Below, piece after piece: positions 46,014 to 55,416 of a stretch of 64,000 bases of DNA; position 1 is the first letter of the stretch, and the number at the start of each line of letters is the position of its first letter. The notes beneath the pieces were generated by a model. The model was given only the letters and a program-made list of their open reading frames with translations. It did no database searches and was not told where the DNA came from. Source of the stretch: Pseudomonas paeninsulae (GTDB lineage: Bacteria > Pseudomonadota > Gammaproteobacteria > Pseudomonadales > Pseudomonadaceae); the NCBI RefSeq assembly GCF_035621475.1, contig NZ_CP141799.1, positions 186,001 through 250,000 of the forward strand, read 5' to 3'. The translations under genes were made by a program, and so were the position numbers.

Positions 46014-47068
46014 ACGATGCACACTGGTGGCAGGAACCCTGCCGTCAACCCGACGCGGCCAGCGAGGCCGCCGCCCGCGCCCGCCAGGCGCAGCTGACCA
46101 AACCGGCCGGCGCGCTCGGTCAGCTGGAGGAACTGGCGATTCACCTGGCCAGCTTGCAGGGCCGCGAATGCCCCTGGATCGACCGTCCGCGCCTGTGCCT
46201 GTTCGCCGGCGACCATGGCGTGGTCGAGGAAAACATCTCGCTGTTCCCCCAGTCCGTCACCGCGCAGATGCTGCACAACTTCGTCGCCGGCGGCGCGGCC
46301 ATCAGCGTGCTGGCCAGGGTTCAGGGCCTGCCGTTTGAGCTGGTCGACCTGGGCACGGTCGACCTCAGCCTCAACCTGCCGGGCGTGCGCCACCTGCGGA
46401 TTGCGCCAGGCACCGCCAATTTGAGCCGCACCGCGGCGATGACCGCCGAGCAATGCCGGGCCGCCCTGCAGGCCGGCCGCGAGGTGCTGCAGCGCGCCAG
46501 TCGGCGCGGCTGCGATCTGTTTCTCGCCGGCGAGATGGGCATCGGCAACACCACCGCCGCCAGCGCCCTGGCCTGCGCCCTGAGCGGCCTGCCGCCGGCC
46601 CGCCTGGTCGGCCGCGGCACTGGCCTGGATCACGCCGGGGTGGCGCGGAAGCAGGAGGTGCTGGAACGCAGCCTGGCACTGCATGGCGCGGCCCTGGACG
46701 ATCCCTTCGAGGCGCTGCGGCGGGTCGGCGGGCTGGAACTGGCGGCGCTGACCGGCAGCTACCTGGCCTGCGCCCAACTGGGCATTCCGGCGCTGGTTGA
46801 TGGCTTCATCTGCAGCGCCGCCGCGCTCTGTGCGGTGCGCTTGAATCCCGACTGCCGGCCCTGGTTGCTGTTCGCCCATGCCAGCGCCGAGAGCGGGCAT
46901 GTCGCCTTGCTCGAGTTGTTGCAGGCCACGCCGCTGATCGGTCTGGGCCTGCGCCTGGGCGAGGGCAGTGGCGCGGCGCTGGCGCTGCCGTTGGTGCGTC
47001 TGGCCTGCGAGCTGCACGGCGGCATGGCGACTTTCGCCGAAGCACAGGTCGAGGAAGGCCGCGGATGA
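46010..47068 (+). CDS. cobU: Nicotinate-nucleotide:DMB phosphoribosyltransferase CobU (CobT type), 352 aa
   Basis: Activates DMB to alpha-ribazole phosphate. Features: [74 protein letters not shown] and the C-terminal [14 protein letters not shown] that carries the catalytic Glu. The ATG at 46010 with GGGAG 7 bases upstream; the longer frame from 45818 overlaps cobP. ATGA-type overlap with the next gene. Confidence 0.94.
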   Translation: MNDAHWWQEPCRQPDAASEAAARARQAQLTKPAGALGQLEELAIHLASLQGRECPWIDRPRLCLFAGDHGVVEENISLFPQSVTAQMLHNFVAGGAAISVLARVQGLPFELVDLGTVDLSLNLPGVRHLRIAPGTANLSRTAAMTAEQCRAALQAGREVLQRASRRGCDLFLAGEMGIGNTTAASALACALSGLPPARLVGRGTGLDHAGVARKQEVLERSLALHGAALDDPFEALRRVGGLELAALTGSYLACAQLGIPALVDGFICSAAALCAVRLNPDCRPWLLFAHASAESGHVALLELLQATPLIGLGLRLGEGSGAALALPLVRLACELHGGMATFAEAQVEEGRG

Positions 47069-47667
47069 GCGTGCAACTGGATCTGCTACGCCATGGCGTG
47101 ACTGAACGCGGCGGCGGTTTTCGCGGCAGCCTGGACGACGAGTTGACCGCAGAAGGCTGGGCGCAGATGCGCGCAGCGGTGGCGCTGGGCGGCCCCTGGG
47201 ACGCGTTGGTCAGTTCGCCGTTACGCCGCTGCGCCGCCTTCGCCGAAGAGCTGGCAGCGCGTCTGGAGCTGCCGCTACAGCTGGAGGCGGATCTGCGCGA
47301 GCTGCATTTCGGCGCCTGGGAGGGCCGCAGCGCGGCCGACCTGATGCACGACCAGGCAGACGAGCTGGGCCGTTTCTGGGCCGATCCCTACGCCTTCACC
47401 CCGCCGGACGGCGAGCCGATGCAGCACTTCGAGGCGCGCATCGACGCCGCTCTGCAGCGTCTGCGCCAGAGCCATGACGGCCGGCGTGTGCTGCTGGTCG
47501 GCCACGGCGGGGTGATTCGCCTGCTGCTGGCGCGCGCCCGCGGGTTGCCGCGCACCCAGCTGCTGGCGGTGGAGGTCGCGCATGCTTCGCTGCACGGCCT
47601 GGCCTTCGGCACCGCTCCCTCTGCTGTGCACGAGCGCACCTTGAGCGGGGAGGGTGAGAGGCTGTGA
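47065..47667 (+). CDS. Histidine phosphatase, alpha-ribazole-phosphatase type, 200 aa
   Basis: Phosphoglycerate-mutase-fold phosphatase: the catalytic [15 protein letters not shown] at the start, [15 protein letters not shown] in the middle, [16 protein letters not shown] with its Glu, and [16 protein letters not shown] near the end. In this cluster it should dephosphorylate alpha-ribazole-P or cobalamin-P (CobC of Salmonella naming; corresponds to PA1280). Its final codons and TGA fall in the left arm of a 173-base palindromic-ended element (47660 onward), so the last few residues may not be original. Confidence 0.9.
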   Translation: MSVQLDLLRHGVTERGGGFRGSLDDELTAEGWAQMRAAVALGGPWDALVSSPLRRCAAFAEELAARLELPLQLEADLRELHFGAWEGRSAADLMHDQADELGRFWADPYAFTPPDGEPMQHFEARIDAALQRLRQSHDGRRVLLVGHGGVIRLLLARARGLPRTQLLAVEVAHASLHGLAFGTAPSAVHERTLSGEGERL

Positions 47668-47832
47668 AAAAACCTCCGACCTACTGCGGCCGTCAGCCAG
47701 CGGCTGCAACAGCGTTGCGCTACGCAAAAATTTCGGTCATTTGGCTCGCCAAACTCCCTCGTTTTTGCGCAGCGCGCCTTGTTTCGCTCGCCGGCTGTCG
47801 CCCTCGCGACGGCCTTCGATTTTTTCACAGCC
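47660..47832. repeat. 173-bp element with perfect 13-bp inverted ends (MITE/REPIN-like)
   Basis: GGCTGTGAAAAAA (47660-47672) and TTTTTTCACAGCC (47820-47832) are exact inverse copies, with a further matching A outside. The interior has no ribosome-preceded gene. It separates two cob genes that in this operon would be expected to overlap or abut. The TGA stop of the phosphatase gene is provided by GTGA within the left arm. Confidence 0.8.
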
Positions 47833-47840
47833 TCCGAGCC

Positions 47841-48578
47841 ATGTCCGCCCTGCAACCGTTGTGGATCGCCCTGCAGTTTCTCACCCGTATTCCGATCCGC
47901 CTGGCGGGTGTGCCGACGGCCGAGCAACAGGGCCGCTCGCTGCTCTACTATCCGCTGGTCGGCCTGCTGCTCGGCGGCCTGCTGTGGCTGCTGCAGCACT
48001 TGCTGGCCGACGCCGCACCGTTGCTCCAGGCGACGTTGCTGCTAAGCGTCTGGGTGGGGCTGAGCGGCGCGCTGCACCTGGACGGCCTGGCCGACAGCGT
48101 CGATGCCTGGGTGGGCGGGATGGGCGACCGCGAGCGCACCCTGGCGCTGATGAAGGATCCCTGCTGCGGGCCGATGGGAGTGGTGGCGCTGCTGCTGCTG
48201 CTGTTGCTCAAGTGCGCGGCGCTGCTGGCGCTGCTCGACAGCGGGTCGCTGGTGGCGCTGCTGCTGGCCCCGCTGCTGGGGCGCAGCGCCGTGCTGGCGC
48301 TGTTCCTCGGCACGCCCTATGTGCGCCCGGGCGGCATCGCTCAGCTGTTGGCCACGCACCTGCCGCGCTCGGCGGCCAAGGCGGTGCTGCTGGCGGTGGT
48401 GGCCGGCTGCCTGCTGCTGTTCGGTAGCACCGGGCTTGCGGCGCTGTTGCTGGCAGGAGTGACCCTGTTCGGCGTGCGCCATGCGTTGATGCGCAGGCTG
48501 CAGGGCACCACCGGCGATACTGCGGGCGCCCTGCAGGAACTGGTGGAGTGCGTGGTGCTGGTCGGCCTGGCGCTCTGA
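47841..48578 (+). CDS. cobV: Adenosylcobinamide-GDP ribazoletransferase CobV (CobS type), 245 aa
   Basis: Final joining step of cobalamin synthesis in the inner membrane. From MSALQPLWIALQFLTRIPIR the sequence is typical (SLLYYPLVGLLLGGLLWLL, GLSGALHLDGLADSVDAWVGG, MKDPCCGPMGVVALLLLLLL), with six or more hydrophobic segments. The frame is open upstream through the palindromic-ended element to 47664, but that part is not CobV-like. There is no good ribosome site at 47841 (GCCTCCGAGCC), as expected if the element displaced it. Confidence 0.92.
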   Translation: MSALQPLWIALQFLTRIPIRLAGVPTAEQQGRSLLYYPLVGLLLGGLLWLLQHLLADAAPLLQATLLLSVWVGLSGALHLDGLADSVDAWVGGMGDRERTLALMKDPCCGPMGVVALLLLLLLKCAALLALLDSGSLVALLLAPLLGRSAVLALFLGTPYVRPGGIAQLLATHLPRSAAKAVLLAVVAGCLLLFGSTGLAALLLAGVTLFGVRHALMRRLQGTTGDTAGALQELVECVVLVGLAL

Positions 48579-48734
48579 GGCGTTAACCCGCTCGGGTCTG
48601 TGGCCGAGCCGCGAGCGGTTCGAGCTGCGCCCGCTTGAGCCGAACCAAACCGCGACAAGACGGCATGGCACAGCGGCCTCGATGCCGGGCACCCTGACCG
48701 AGCCGGGTCATGGGGGCGCAGCGGGCGATTGCAG

Positions 48735-48980
48735 TTAGCGCGGCGCCAGCGCGGGCAACAGGGTCCGCGAAATCGCCTCGCGCACGGCCGGTAGCAAGGT
48801 GGCGCTGCCGCCCAGCAGGTCCTCGATCAGTCGGCGCAAGACCAGCGCCCGCTCCGAGTTCAGGCCCCTCACCGCCTGTTCGCAGGCCTGCTCGGCGCTG
48901 GTGCCGGGCGGAATGGGGAAGCCCAGGGCGACCAGGCGCTCGCGGAAGTCTTCTTGGTCGATCAGATCGCTATGCATCAT
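48735..48980 (-). CDS. Hypothetical protein after etfB, 81 aa
   Basis: Reads MMHSDLIDQEDFRERLVALG and ends LLPALAPR. Soluble, helical, acidic N-terminus, no motif recognised. The ATG at 48980 has GGAGG with 8-base spacing; an ATG five codons upstream (48995) lacks one. Same strand as the dgc-etf genes, 220 bases after etfB, which resembles a small gene of the P. aeruginosa dgc region, but identity is not certain. Confidence 0.65.
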   Translation of the reverse strand: MMHSDLIDQEDFRERLVALGFPIPPGTSAEQACEQAVRGLNSERALVLRRLIEDLLGGSATLLPAVREAISRTLLPALAPR

Positions 48981-49180
48981 TGTCGCTGCCTCCATTTAGG
49001 CTGTTGTTAAGGTCCGTTCGATTAGTCTAATTCGCAGGCTTGAGCCTTATCCATGGGGCCCCGGCCTGGGGGCAAAGTCTTTGCCCTGCACCGCGATAGC
49101 ATACGCGGGCCGCCCTGGGCTGCATGGGCAAGGGGGCGCGCCTCCGACAAGGTTCAAATCGGAAGCGCCCTCGCTACGGA

Positions 49181-49203
49181 CGGTCAAGTCCGCCAGGCTG
49201 CTA
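49181..49203. repeat. Family A repeat, half copy at the etfB stop
   Basis: CGGTCAAGTCCGCCAGGCTG followed by CTA matches the right arm of the element at 14404-14426. Its last three bases are the TAG stop of etfB (minus strand). No left arm is seen. Confidence 0.7.
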
Positions 49204-49980
49204 ACGCAGCACGCCTTCATCCTGCAGCAATTTGAAAATGGCCTCGGCGCCAACTTGCGGCGAGACATCTTTGAGCACCTGGCCGCCACCGCCGGAAGCC
49301 TTGGCGGTTGCCGCTTTCATCCGTTCGGCGCCGGTCTTGGCCTTGATCACCTTGAGCCGTTTCGGTCGCGGCCGGGCGGGTTGGAAGCGGGCTTCGGCGA
49401 GCAGGCTGTCGTCGACGATGGTCTGTTCGCAAGCCTGCAGCTGGCCACGCCGGGCCGGGCCGAAGGCGCTCTGGCGGGCGGCCGGCGCGGCGTTGTCGAC
49501 GCAGGCAATAAACGGCAAGCGCACCTTCAGCCGGCGGCGTTGGCCGCGGGGCAGTGCTTGCAGCACCTGGGCCGTGCCGTTCTCGATCTTCTCCACTGCG
49601 GCCAGGCCGACCACCAGTGGCCAGCCCAGTTGTTCGGCGAGGAGGAAAGGCAGCATGCCCGAGCCTTCGCCGGTTTCCGCCTGACTACCGGTGAGCACCA
49701 GTTGGGCGCCGGCATCCTGCAGGTAGCTGCTCAGCAACGGCAGCGCATCGCCGTGGCTGGGTTGCTCCAGTACGGTCAGCTCGCTCAGGCCCATGCCCAG
49801 GTAGGCGCGCAGGGCTTCGTCCGCCGGGTCGCCAGCGTGCAGCACCTGCAGTTTGTCGCCGGCCAGGCGCAGGCCCAGCTCTACCGCGCGCGCGTCCTGT
49901 TCGGCGCGACGAGCGCGGCCGGAGGTCGGGTGCGCGCCGATGGAAACCAGGGTGATGATGTTCAGGTTGTTAGGCAGCAT
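49201..49980 (-). CDS. etfB: Electron-transfer flavoprotein beta subunit, dgc-associated, 259 aa
   Basis: Beta subunit of the ETF that takes electrons from dimethylglycine demethylase. Features: RRAEQDARAVELGLRLAGD, LGMGLSELTVLEQP, LVLTGSQAETGEGSGMLPFL, LKVRLPFIACVDNAA, ending in a long Lys/Ala-rich linker and QVGAEAIFKLLQDEGVLR. The ATG at 49980 follows AAGGAGG by 9 bases (a GTG one codon upstream is possible). Overlaps etfA. The stop codon lies in a repeat half-copy. Confidence 0.9.
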   Translation of the reverse strand: MLPNNLNIITLVSIGAHPTSGRARRAEQDARAVELGLRLAGDKLQVLHAGDPADEALRAYLGMGLSELTVLEQPSHGDALPLLSSYLQDAGAQLVLTGSQAETGEGSGMLPFLLAEQLGWPLVVGLAAVEKIENGTAQVLQALPRGQRRRLKVRLPFIACVDNAAPAARQSAFGPARRGQLQACEQTIVDDSLLAEARFQPARPRPKRLKVIKAKTGAERMKAATAKASGGGGQVLKDVSPQVGAEAIFKLLQDEGVLR

Positions 49981-51193
49981 CACGTGCGCCTCCTTGGCGA
50001 TAGGCGGTAACCCGCTCGATCAGCGCGGCGAGGATCGCCGCGGAATCGCCGATTACCGAGAGGTCGGCCCGTTTGATCATGTCGCAGCCCGGATCCAGGT
50101 TGATCGCGATTACCTTGTCGCAGGCGCCGATGCCTTGCAGGTGCTGGATAGCGCCGGAGATGCCCACGGCCATGTAGACCCGCGCGGTGACCCAGGTGCC
50201 GGTGGCACCGACCTGGCGGTTGCGTGGCATGAAACCGTCGTCCACCGCCACCCGCGACGCGCCTTCGGTGGCGCCGAGGGCGACGGCGGCGCTGTGAAAC
50301 TTGGTCCAGTCCTTGACCCCATTACCGCCGGAGAGGATGAACTCGGCTTCGGCCATGGGGATCAAGGCCGGGTCGACTGCCACGGCGCCGAGGTCTTCGA
50401 TGCGCGGCAGGTTGCGCGCGATCGGGTCGCGCAGTTCGACCCGCTGCACTGCATGGCGGGTGTCGCTGACCGGCTCGGCGCATTCGACGGCGGCCAGGAT
50501 CAGCCGCGGCGCACTGCGCACCAGGTCTTCGCGGCCGGCCCCGGCGCGACCGATGCACTGGCCCTCGGCGACCTGCCAGACCCGCGTGGCCGGACGCTCG
50601 GCGAGTTTGGCGGCCAGCCGGCGGCCGAGTTCGCCGCCGCCGGTGCGGCTGTCCGGCAGCAGCCAGTGGCGTGGTGCCAATTGGCTTTCCACCGCACTGA
50701 GGGCCAGCACCCGTTGCTCGGGGGCATAGCCTTCGTACAGCTCGCCTTCGATGTGCAGCAGGCGGTCGACGCCAGCGCTGTCGAAGGCGCTTTCCTTGTG
50801 CTCGCCGAACACCACCGCGACCACGGCACCCTCGCTGCCGGCCAGCTTGTTGGCCAGGCCGAGCAGGTCCTTGTCGTGGCTGCTCAGGCGGCCGCCGATC
50901 ATGTCCGGCACCACGGCGATATAAAACGCCGGTTGCTCGATCACATGCAGCGGCAGTTGCACCACTGCACTGGCGGTTGTGCGCTTGCTGCTGCCGCCCT
51001 GCTGGGCGCCACTACGGTCGATCCGTTTGAGCCCGTTGGGGCCGATGAAACCGACCGCGTGGGGGTTCTTGCGGACGAGGCCGTTGGGCCCCATCCAGCT
51101 GGTCTCAGCCTTCTGCATGGCCGCGTGTAGCGGATGCAGGCGGTTGCGGGCGATCCATTCGGCCCGCGGGTCGCGGCGGATGATGTCGCTCAT
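49970..51193 (-). CDS. etfA: Electron-transfer flavoprotein alpha subunit, dgc-associated, 407 aa
   Basis: FAD-binding alpha subunit. The C-terminal half has the FAD signature GATGTWVTARVYMAVGISGA followed by IQHLQGIGACDKVIAINLDP. The N-terminal about 90 residues (RRDPRAEWIARNRLHPLHAA, MGPNGLVRKNPHAVGFIGPN) are an extension not found in housekeeping EtfA (about 310 residues) but seen in dgc-linked copies. GGAGG precedes the ATG; one base overlaps dgcB. Confidence 0.91.
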   Translation of the reverse strand: MSDIIRRDPRAEWIARNRLHPLHAAMQKAETSWMGPNGLVRKNPHAVGFIGPNGLKRIDRSGAQQGGSSKRTTASAVVQLPLHVIEQPAFYIAVVPDMIGGRLSSHDKDLLGLANKLAGSEGAVVAVVFGEHKESAFDSAGVDRLLHIEGELYEGYAPEQRVLALSAVESQLAPRHWLLPDSRTGGGELGRRLAAKLAERPATRVWQVAEGQCIGRAGAGREDLVRSAPRLILAAVECAEPVSDTRHAVQRVELRDPIARNLPRIEDLGAVAVDPALIPMAEAEFILSGGNGVKDWTKFHSAAVALGATEGASRVAVDDGFMPRNRQVGATGTWVTARVYMAVGISGAIQHLQGIGACDKVIAINLDPGCDMIKRADLSVIGDSAAILAALIERVTAYRQGGARDAA

Positions 51194-53157
51194 CAGTGCA
51201 CCTCCAGGGCTTCAAGCTTGGTCGGAGCGGGCTTTTTTGCCGGGGCGGGGGCCTCGAGCAACACGTCTGCCACCAGCTCGGCGATGTCCTTGATCTGTGG
51301 CCGCGGTTCGACCACGCCTTCGAGCATCGCGGTGCACTGCGGGCAGCCCACGGCGACCAGTTCGGCGCCAGTTTCCTGGATGTCGACCATGCGCATGTCG
51401 GGAATCCGCTGCTTGCCGGGGATGTCGGTAATCGGCGCGCCGCCACCGCCGCCGCAGCAGCGCGAGCGGAAGCCGGAACGTTCCATCTCCTTGACCTCGA
51501 TGCCAATGGCCTTGAGCACCGCGCGCGGGGCTTCATATTCGCCGTTGTAACGGCCCAGGTAGCAGGGGTCGTGATAGGTGACACTGCCGCCCTTGTGTTG
51601 GCCGAGATTGAGTTTCTGGCCGCTGATCAGCTCGTCCATATAGGTGCTGTGGTGCAGCACTTGATAGTGGCCGCCCAGTTCGCCGTATTCGTTTTTCAGG
51701 ACGTGGAAGCTGTGCGGGTCGCAGCTGACGATCTTGTTGAACTGGTACTGGCTCATTGTGGCGATGTTGCGTTTGGCCAGGCTCTGGAAGGTTGCCTCGT
51801 CGCCCAGGCGCCGGGCCACGTCGCCGCTGTCGCGTTCTTCCAGGCCGAGTACGGCAAAGTCGACGTTGGCCGCTTTGAGTACCTTGACGAAGGCGCGCAG
51901 GGTGCGCTGGTTGCGCATGTCGAAGGCACCGTCGCCAACCCAGAACAACACGTCTACCGACTTCTTCTCGCTCAGCAGTGGCAGGTTGAGGTCCGCCGCC
52001 CAGTTCAAGCGGCCGCCGGGCGCGAAGCCGCCGGGGTTGTCGGTGGCAATCAGGTTATCCAGCACCTCGGCGCCCTTGTTCGGCGTGGCGCCTTTTTCCA
52101 GGGTCAGGTGACGGCGCATGTCGACGATGGCATCGACGTGCTCGATCATCATCGGGCACTCCTCGACGCAGGCGCGGCAAGTGGTGCAGGACCACAGGGT
52201 TTCTGCATCGACCAGCGCCTTGCCGTTGAGGTTGACGATCGGCAGGTGCGGGCCACCGCTGTGTTCGCCAATGGCCTGGCCAGGGTAGGGCGAACCGGCG
52301 AACTTGGCGTCAGTACCACCCGCCAGGCCGACCACCATGTCCTGAATCAGCTTCTTCGGGTTCAGCGGCTGGCCGGCGGCGAAGGCCGGGCAGACCGCCT
52401 CGCACTTGCCGCACTGTACGCAGGCGTCGAAGCCGAGCAGCTGGTTCCAGGTGAAATCGCTGGGTTTTTCCACGCCCAGCGAGGCCTTGGGGTCGTTCAG
52501 GTCCAGGGCTTTCAGGCCAGTCGAACGGCCGCCGCCGAAGCGTTCGCTGCGGCGGTGCCAGGCCAGGTGCAAGGCGCCGGCGAAGGCGTGCTTCATCGGC
52601 CCGCCCCAGGTCATGCCGAAGAACAGCTCGGACACGCCCCAGGCCACACCGACCGCGAGGATCACGGCGAGGATCCAGCCACCGAATCCTTCCGGGAGAA
52701 TCCCGGCCACCGGCAGGGTGGCGATAAAGAAGCTCACGGCGAACATCAGCAGGCTTTTCGGCAGGCGCATCCACGGGCCTTTCGACAACCGCGCGGGCGG
52801 GTCGAGGCGGCGCTTGGCGACGAACAGCGCACCGACGAACATCAGCACGCAGGCGCCCAGCAGGGCGAAACCGAGGATCCGACTGTGCAGGCCGAAGCCG
52901 TGTACCAGGATCGCCAGTGCGGCAGCCAGGACGAAGCCACCGGCGGTAGCCACGTGGGTCTTGGACATGTACTTGTCGCGCTCGACCACATGGTGCAGAT
53001 CCACCAGGTAGCGGCGTGGCATGGCCAGCAGGCCGCCGAGCCAATCGACCTTGGCCGGTTTGCCGCGGCGCCACATCAGGAAACGCTTGCCGGCACCGAG
53101 CACGGCCAGGCCGAGTGCGGCGAACAGCAGAATGGGGAGTAGGGTGTTCAACATCAT
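51193..53157 (-). CDS. dgcB: Dimethylglycine demethylase subunit DgcB, iron-sulfur membrane protein, 654 aa
   Basis: Fe-S oxidoreductase of the heterodisulfide-reductase/GlpC type. The N-terminus has several membrane segments (residues 5-25, 60-110 and 130-170). Two [4Fe-4S] motifs follow: CVQCGKCEAVCP and CTTCRACVEECPMMIEHVD. Two CCG domains come last (CYLGRYNGEYEAPRAVLKAI with RCCGGGGGAP, and GCPQCTAMLEGVV). AAGGAGA precedes the ATG at 53157. With DgcA and this ETF it oxidises dimethylglycine to sarcosine and passes electrons to the quinone pool. Confidence 0.91.
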   Translation of the reverse strand: MMLNTLLPILLFAALGLAVLGAGKRFLMWRRGKPAKVDWLGGLLAMPRRYLVDLHHVVERDKYMSKTHVATAGGFVLAAALAILVHGFGLHSRILGFALLGACVLMFVGALFVAKRRLDPPARLSKGPWMRLPKSLLMFAVSFFIATLPVAGILPEGFGGWILAVILAVGVAWGVSELFFGMTWGGPMKHAFAGALHLAWHRRSERFGGGRSTGLKALDLNDPKASLGVEKPSDFTWNQLLGFDACVQCGKCEAVCPAFAAGQPLNPKKLIQDMVVGLAGGTDAKFAGSPYPGQAIGEHSGGPHLPIVNLNGKALVDAETLWSCTTCRACVEECPMMIEHVDAIVDMRRHLTLEKGATPNKGAEVLDNLIATDNPGGFAPGGRLNWAADLNLPLLSEKKSVDVLFWVGDGAFDMRNQRTLRAFVKVLKAANVDFAVLGLEERDSGDVARRLGDEATFQSLAKRNIATMSQYQFNKIVSCDPHSFHVLKNEYGELGGHYQVLHHSTYMDELISGQKLNLGQHKGGSVTYHDPCYLGRYNGEYEAPRAVLKAIGIEVKEMERSGFRSRCCGGGGGAPITDIPGKQRIPDMRMVDIQETGAELVAVGCPQCTAMLEGVVEPRPQIKDIAELVADVLLEAPAPAKKPAPTKLEALEVH

Positions 53158-53187
53158 CTGGTCTCCTTGGAGGGACCGAATAGCCAC

Positions 53188-53296
53188 GTAGGGTGGGTTA
53201 GCCGACGGCGTAACCCACCATTGATGCATCAGGCATTAACCTGTCTGGTGGTCCGTAGGCTGGGTTACGCCGCTGCGCGGCTAACCCAGCCTACGG
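53188..53296. repeat. Two palindromic repeats between dgcA and dgcB
   Basis: TGGGTTAGCCGACGGCGTAACC (53194 onward) is one hairpin. CCGTAGGCTGGGTTA (53253-53267) and TAACCCAGCCTACGG (53282-53296) are perfect 15-bp arms of the second. Similar sequence recurs at 56001-56085. These are REP-like elements; they could stabilise the dgcA message and lower dgcB expression. Confidence 0.8.
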
Positions 53297-53340
53297 TCTG
53301 CATGGGTATCGCTACGCTCAACCCATCCCACGCAAGGCCA

Positions 53341-55401
53341 TCAGAAGTCCTTGCACAACCGCAGCGCGTCGTAGATCGCCGCATGGGTGTTGCGTTGGGC
53401 CACGCAGTCACCGATGCGGAACAGCAGATAGCCGTCGCCGGTCTCGGACAGGCAAGGCTGCGGCTTGATCGCGAACAGCGCTTCAACGTCGATCTGGCCC
53501 TTGTTACGCGAACCTTCCTTCAGAGCGTAGTAAAGGGTTTCGTCCGGACGTACGCCGTTCTCCACCACCACCTGATCGACCACGCGTTCTTCCTGGGCGC
53601 CGGTGTATTCGTTCTCCAGCACCGCCACCAGCTTGTCGCCCTCGCGGTAGACCTTTTCCAGCATCATGTCGCTGGTCATGATCACGCCCTTCGGGTACAT
53701 GCTGCGGTAGGCCGTCGGGAACGAGGTACCACCCATGCCTACACCCGGCTTGATGTCGTCGGTGACGATCTCGACCTGACTGCCCTTGTCGGCGATGAAG
53801 TCTGCGACCGACATGCCGGTGAATTCACAGATGGTGTCGTACACCAGCACGTTCTTGCCCGGTGCGACCTTGCCGTCGAGGACGTCCCAGCTGCTCACTA
53901 CCAGGCCTTCGGCCGCGCCCCAGTGCTCGTTCTGCTCGAGGAACGGATGACCGCCGTTGGCCAGCACGACCACATCCGGACGCAGGTCCATGATGCTCTC
54001 GTGATCGGCGCCGGTGCCCAGGCGCAGGTCGATTTTCAGGCGTGCCAGTTCCAGCTGATACCAGCGGGTGATGCCGGCGATCTGGTCACGTTGTGGCGCC
54101 TTGGAGGCCGTGGTGATCTGCCCGCCAAGTTGGTCCTTCTTCTCGAACAGGGTGACGTCGTGGCCACGTTCGGCCGCGACGCGCGCCGCTTCCATGCCGG
54201 CTGGACCACCACCGACTACCACCACCTTGCGCTTGACGCCGGTGGTCTTCTCGATGATGTGCGGCAGGCCCATGTATTCACGCGAGGTCGCGGCGTTCTG
54301 GATGCACAGCACGTCCAGGCCCTGGTACTGGCGGTCGATGCAGTAGTTGGCACCGACGCACTGCTTGATCTGGTCGACCTGGCCCATCTTGACCTTGGCG
54401 ATCAGGTGCGGATCGGCGATGAACGCGCGGGTCATGCCGACCATGTCGACGTAACCGCCCTCGAGGATACGGGTGGCCTGGTTCGGGTCCTTGATGTTCT
54501 GCGCGTGCAGCACCGGAATCTTGACCACTTCCTTGATCCCGGCCGCCAGATGCAGAAACGGCTCGGGCGGGAAGCTCATGTTGGGGATAACGTTGGCCAG
54601 GGTGTTGTGGGTATCGGCGCCAGAACCAACCACGCCCATAAAATCGAGCAAGCCGGTGTCGTCGTAGTACTTGGCGATCTGCTTCATGTCCTCGTGGGAC
54701 AAGCCGTCCGGGTGGAACTCGTCGCCGGAGATGCGCAGGCCCACGCAGAAATCGTCACCGACTTCCTTGCGCACGGCCTTGAGCACTTCCAGGCCGAATT
54801 TCATTCGGCCCTCGAAGGTGCCGCCCCATTCGTCGGTACGCTTGTTGACCCGTGGCGACCAGAACTGGTCGATCATGTGCTGGTGCACGGCCGACAACTC
54901 GACGCCGTCCAGGCCGCCTGCTTTGGCCCGGCGCGCGGCCTGGGCGAAGTCACCGATGATGCGCCACATCTCTTCCGGTTCGATGGTCTTGCAGGTCGCG
55001 CGGTGTACCGGTTCGCGGATGCCGGACGGCGACATCAGGGTCGGCCAGTCGAAACCATCCCAGCGCGAGCGACGACCCATGTGGGTAATCTGGATCATGA
55101 TCTTGGCGCCATGCTTGTGCATGGCGTCGGCCAGGTTCTGGAAGTGCGGGATGATGCGGTCGGTGGACAGGTTCACCGAACTCCACCAGCCATGGGGGCT
55201 GTCGATGGAGACCACCGAGGAGCCGCCGCAGATGGCCAGGCCGATGCCGCCCTTGGCCTTCTCTTCGTAGTACTTGACGTAACGCTCGGTGGTCATGCCG
55301 CCGTCGGTGGCCATGACCTCGGCGTGCGCGGTGGACACGATACGGTTACGGATGGTCAGTTTACCGATCTGGATCGGCTGGAACATTGCTTCAAAGGCCA
55401 T
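53341..55401 (-). CDS. dgcA: Dimethylglycine demethylase DgcA, 686 aa
   Basis: Flavoenzyme of the trimethylamine-dehydrogenase / 2,4-dienoyl-CoA reductase class. An FMN TIM barrel (MFQPIQIGKLTIRNRIVSTA, YYEEKAKGGIGLAICGGSS, DGVELSAVHQHMIDQFWSPR) is followed by a Cys-rich cluster site (QCVGANYCIDRQYQGLDVLC) and an FAD/NAD-binding half (VVVVGGGPAGMEAARVAAER). GGAG precedes the ATG. Demethylates dimethylglycine without molecular oxygen as direct substrate. Clustered with dgcB and etfAB as in P. aeruginosa. Confidence 0.92.
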   Translation of the reverse strand: MAFEAMFQPIQIGKLTIRNRIVSTAHAEVMATDGGMTTERYVKYYEEKAKGGIGLAICGGSSVVSIDSPHGWWSSVNLSTDRIIPHFQNLADAMHKHGAKIMIQITHMGRRSRWDGFDWPTLMSPSGIREPVHRATCKTIEPEEMWRIIGDFAQAARRAKAGGLDGVELSAVHQHMIDQFWSPRVNKRTDEWGGTFEGRMKFGLEVLKAVRKEVGDDFCVGLRISGDEFHPDGLSHEDMKQIAKYYDDTGLLDFMGVVGSGADTHNTLANVIPNMSFPPEPFLHLAAGIKEVVKIPVLHAQNIKDPNQATRILEGGYVDMVGMTRAFIADPHLIAKVKMGQVDQIKQCVGANYCIDRQYQGLDVLCIQNAATSREYMGLPHIIEKTTGVKRKVVVVGGGPAGMEAARVAAERGHDVTLFEKKDQLGGQITTASKAPQRDQIAGITRWYQLELARLKIDLRLGTGADHESIMDLRPDVVVLANGGHPFLEQNEHWGAAEGLVVSSWDVLDGKVAPGKNVLVYDTICEFTGMSVADFIADKGSQVEIVTDDIKPGVGMGGTSFPTAYRSMYPKGVIMTSDMMLEKVYREGDKLVAVLENEYTGAQEERVVDQVVVENGVRPDETLYYALKEGSRNKGQIDVEALFAIKPQPCLSETGDGYLLFRIGDCVAQRNTHAAIYDALRLCKDF

Positions 55402-55416
55402 GGCGATACGCTCCGC

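Noticed and set aside
47664..47840. Extended CobV N-terminus (59 extra residues)
   Set aside because: The extension is translated from the palindromic-ended element, has no CobV-like sequence, and the normal start MSALQPLWIAL is at 47841.
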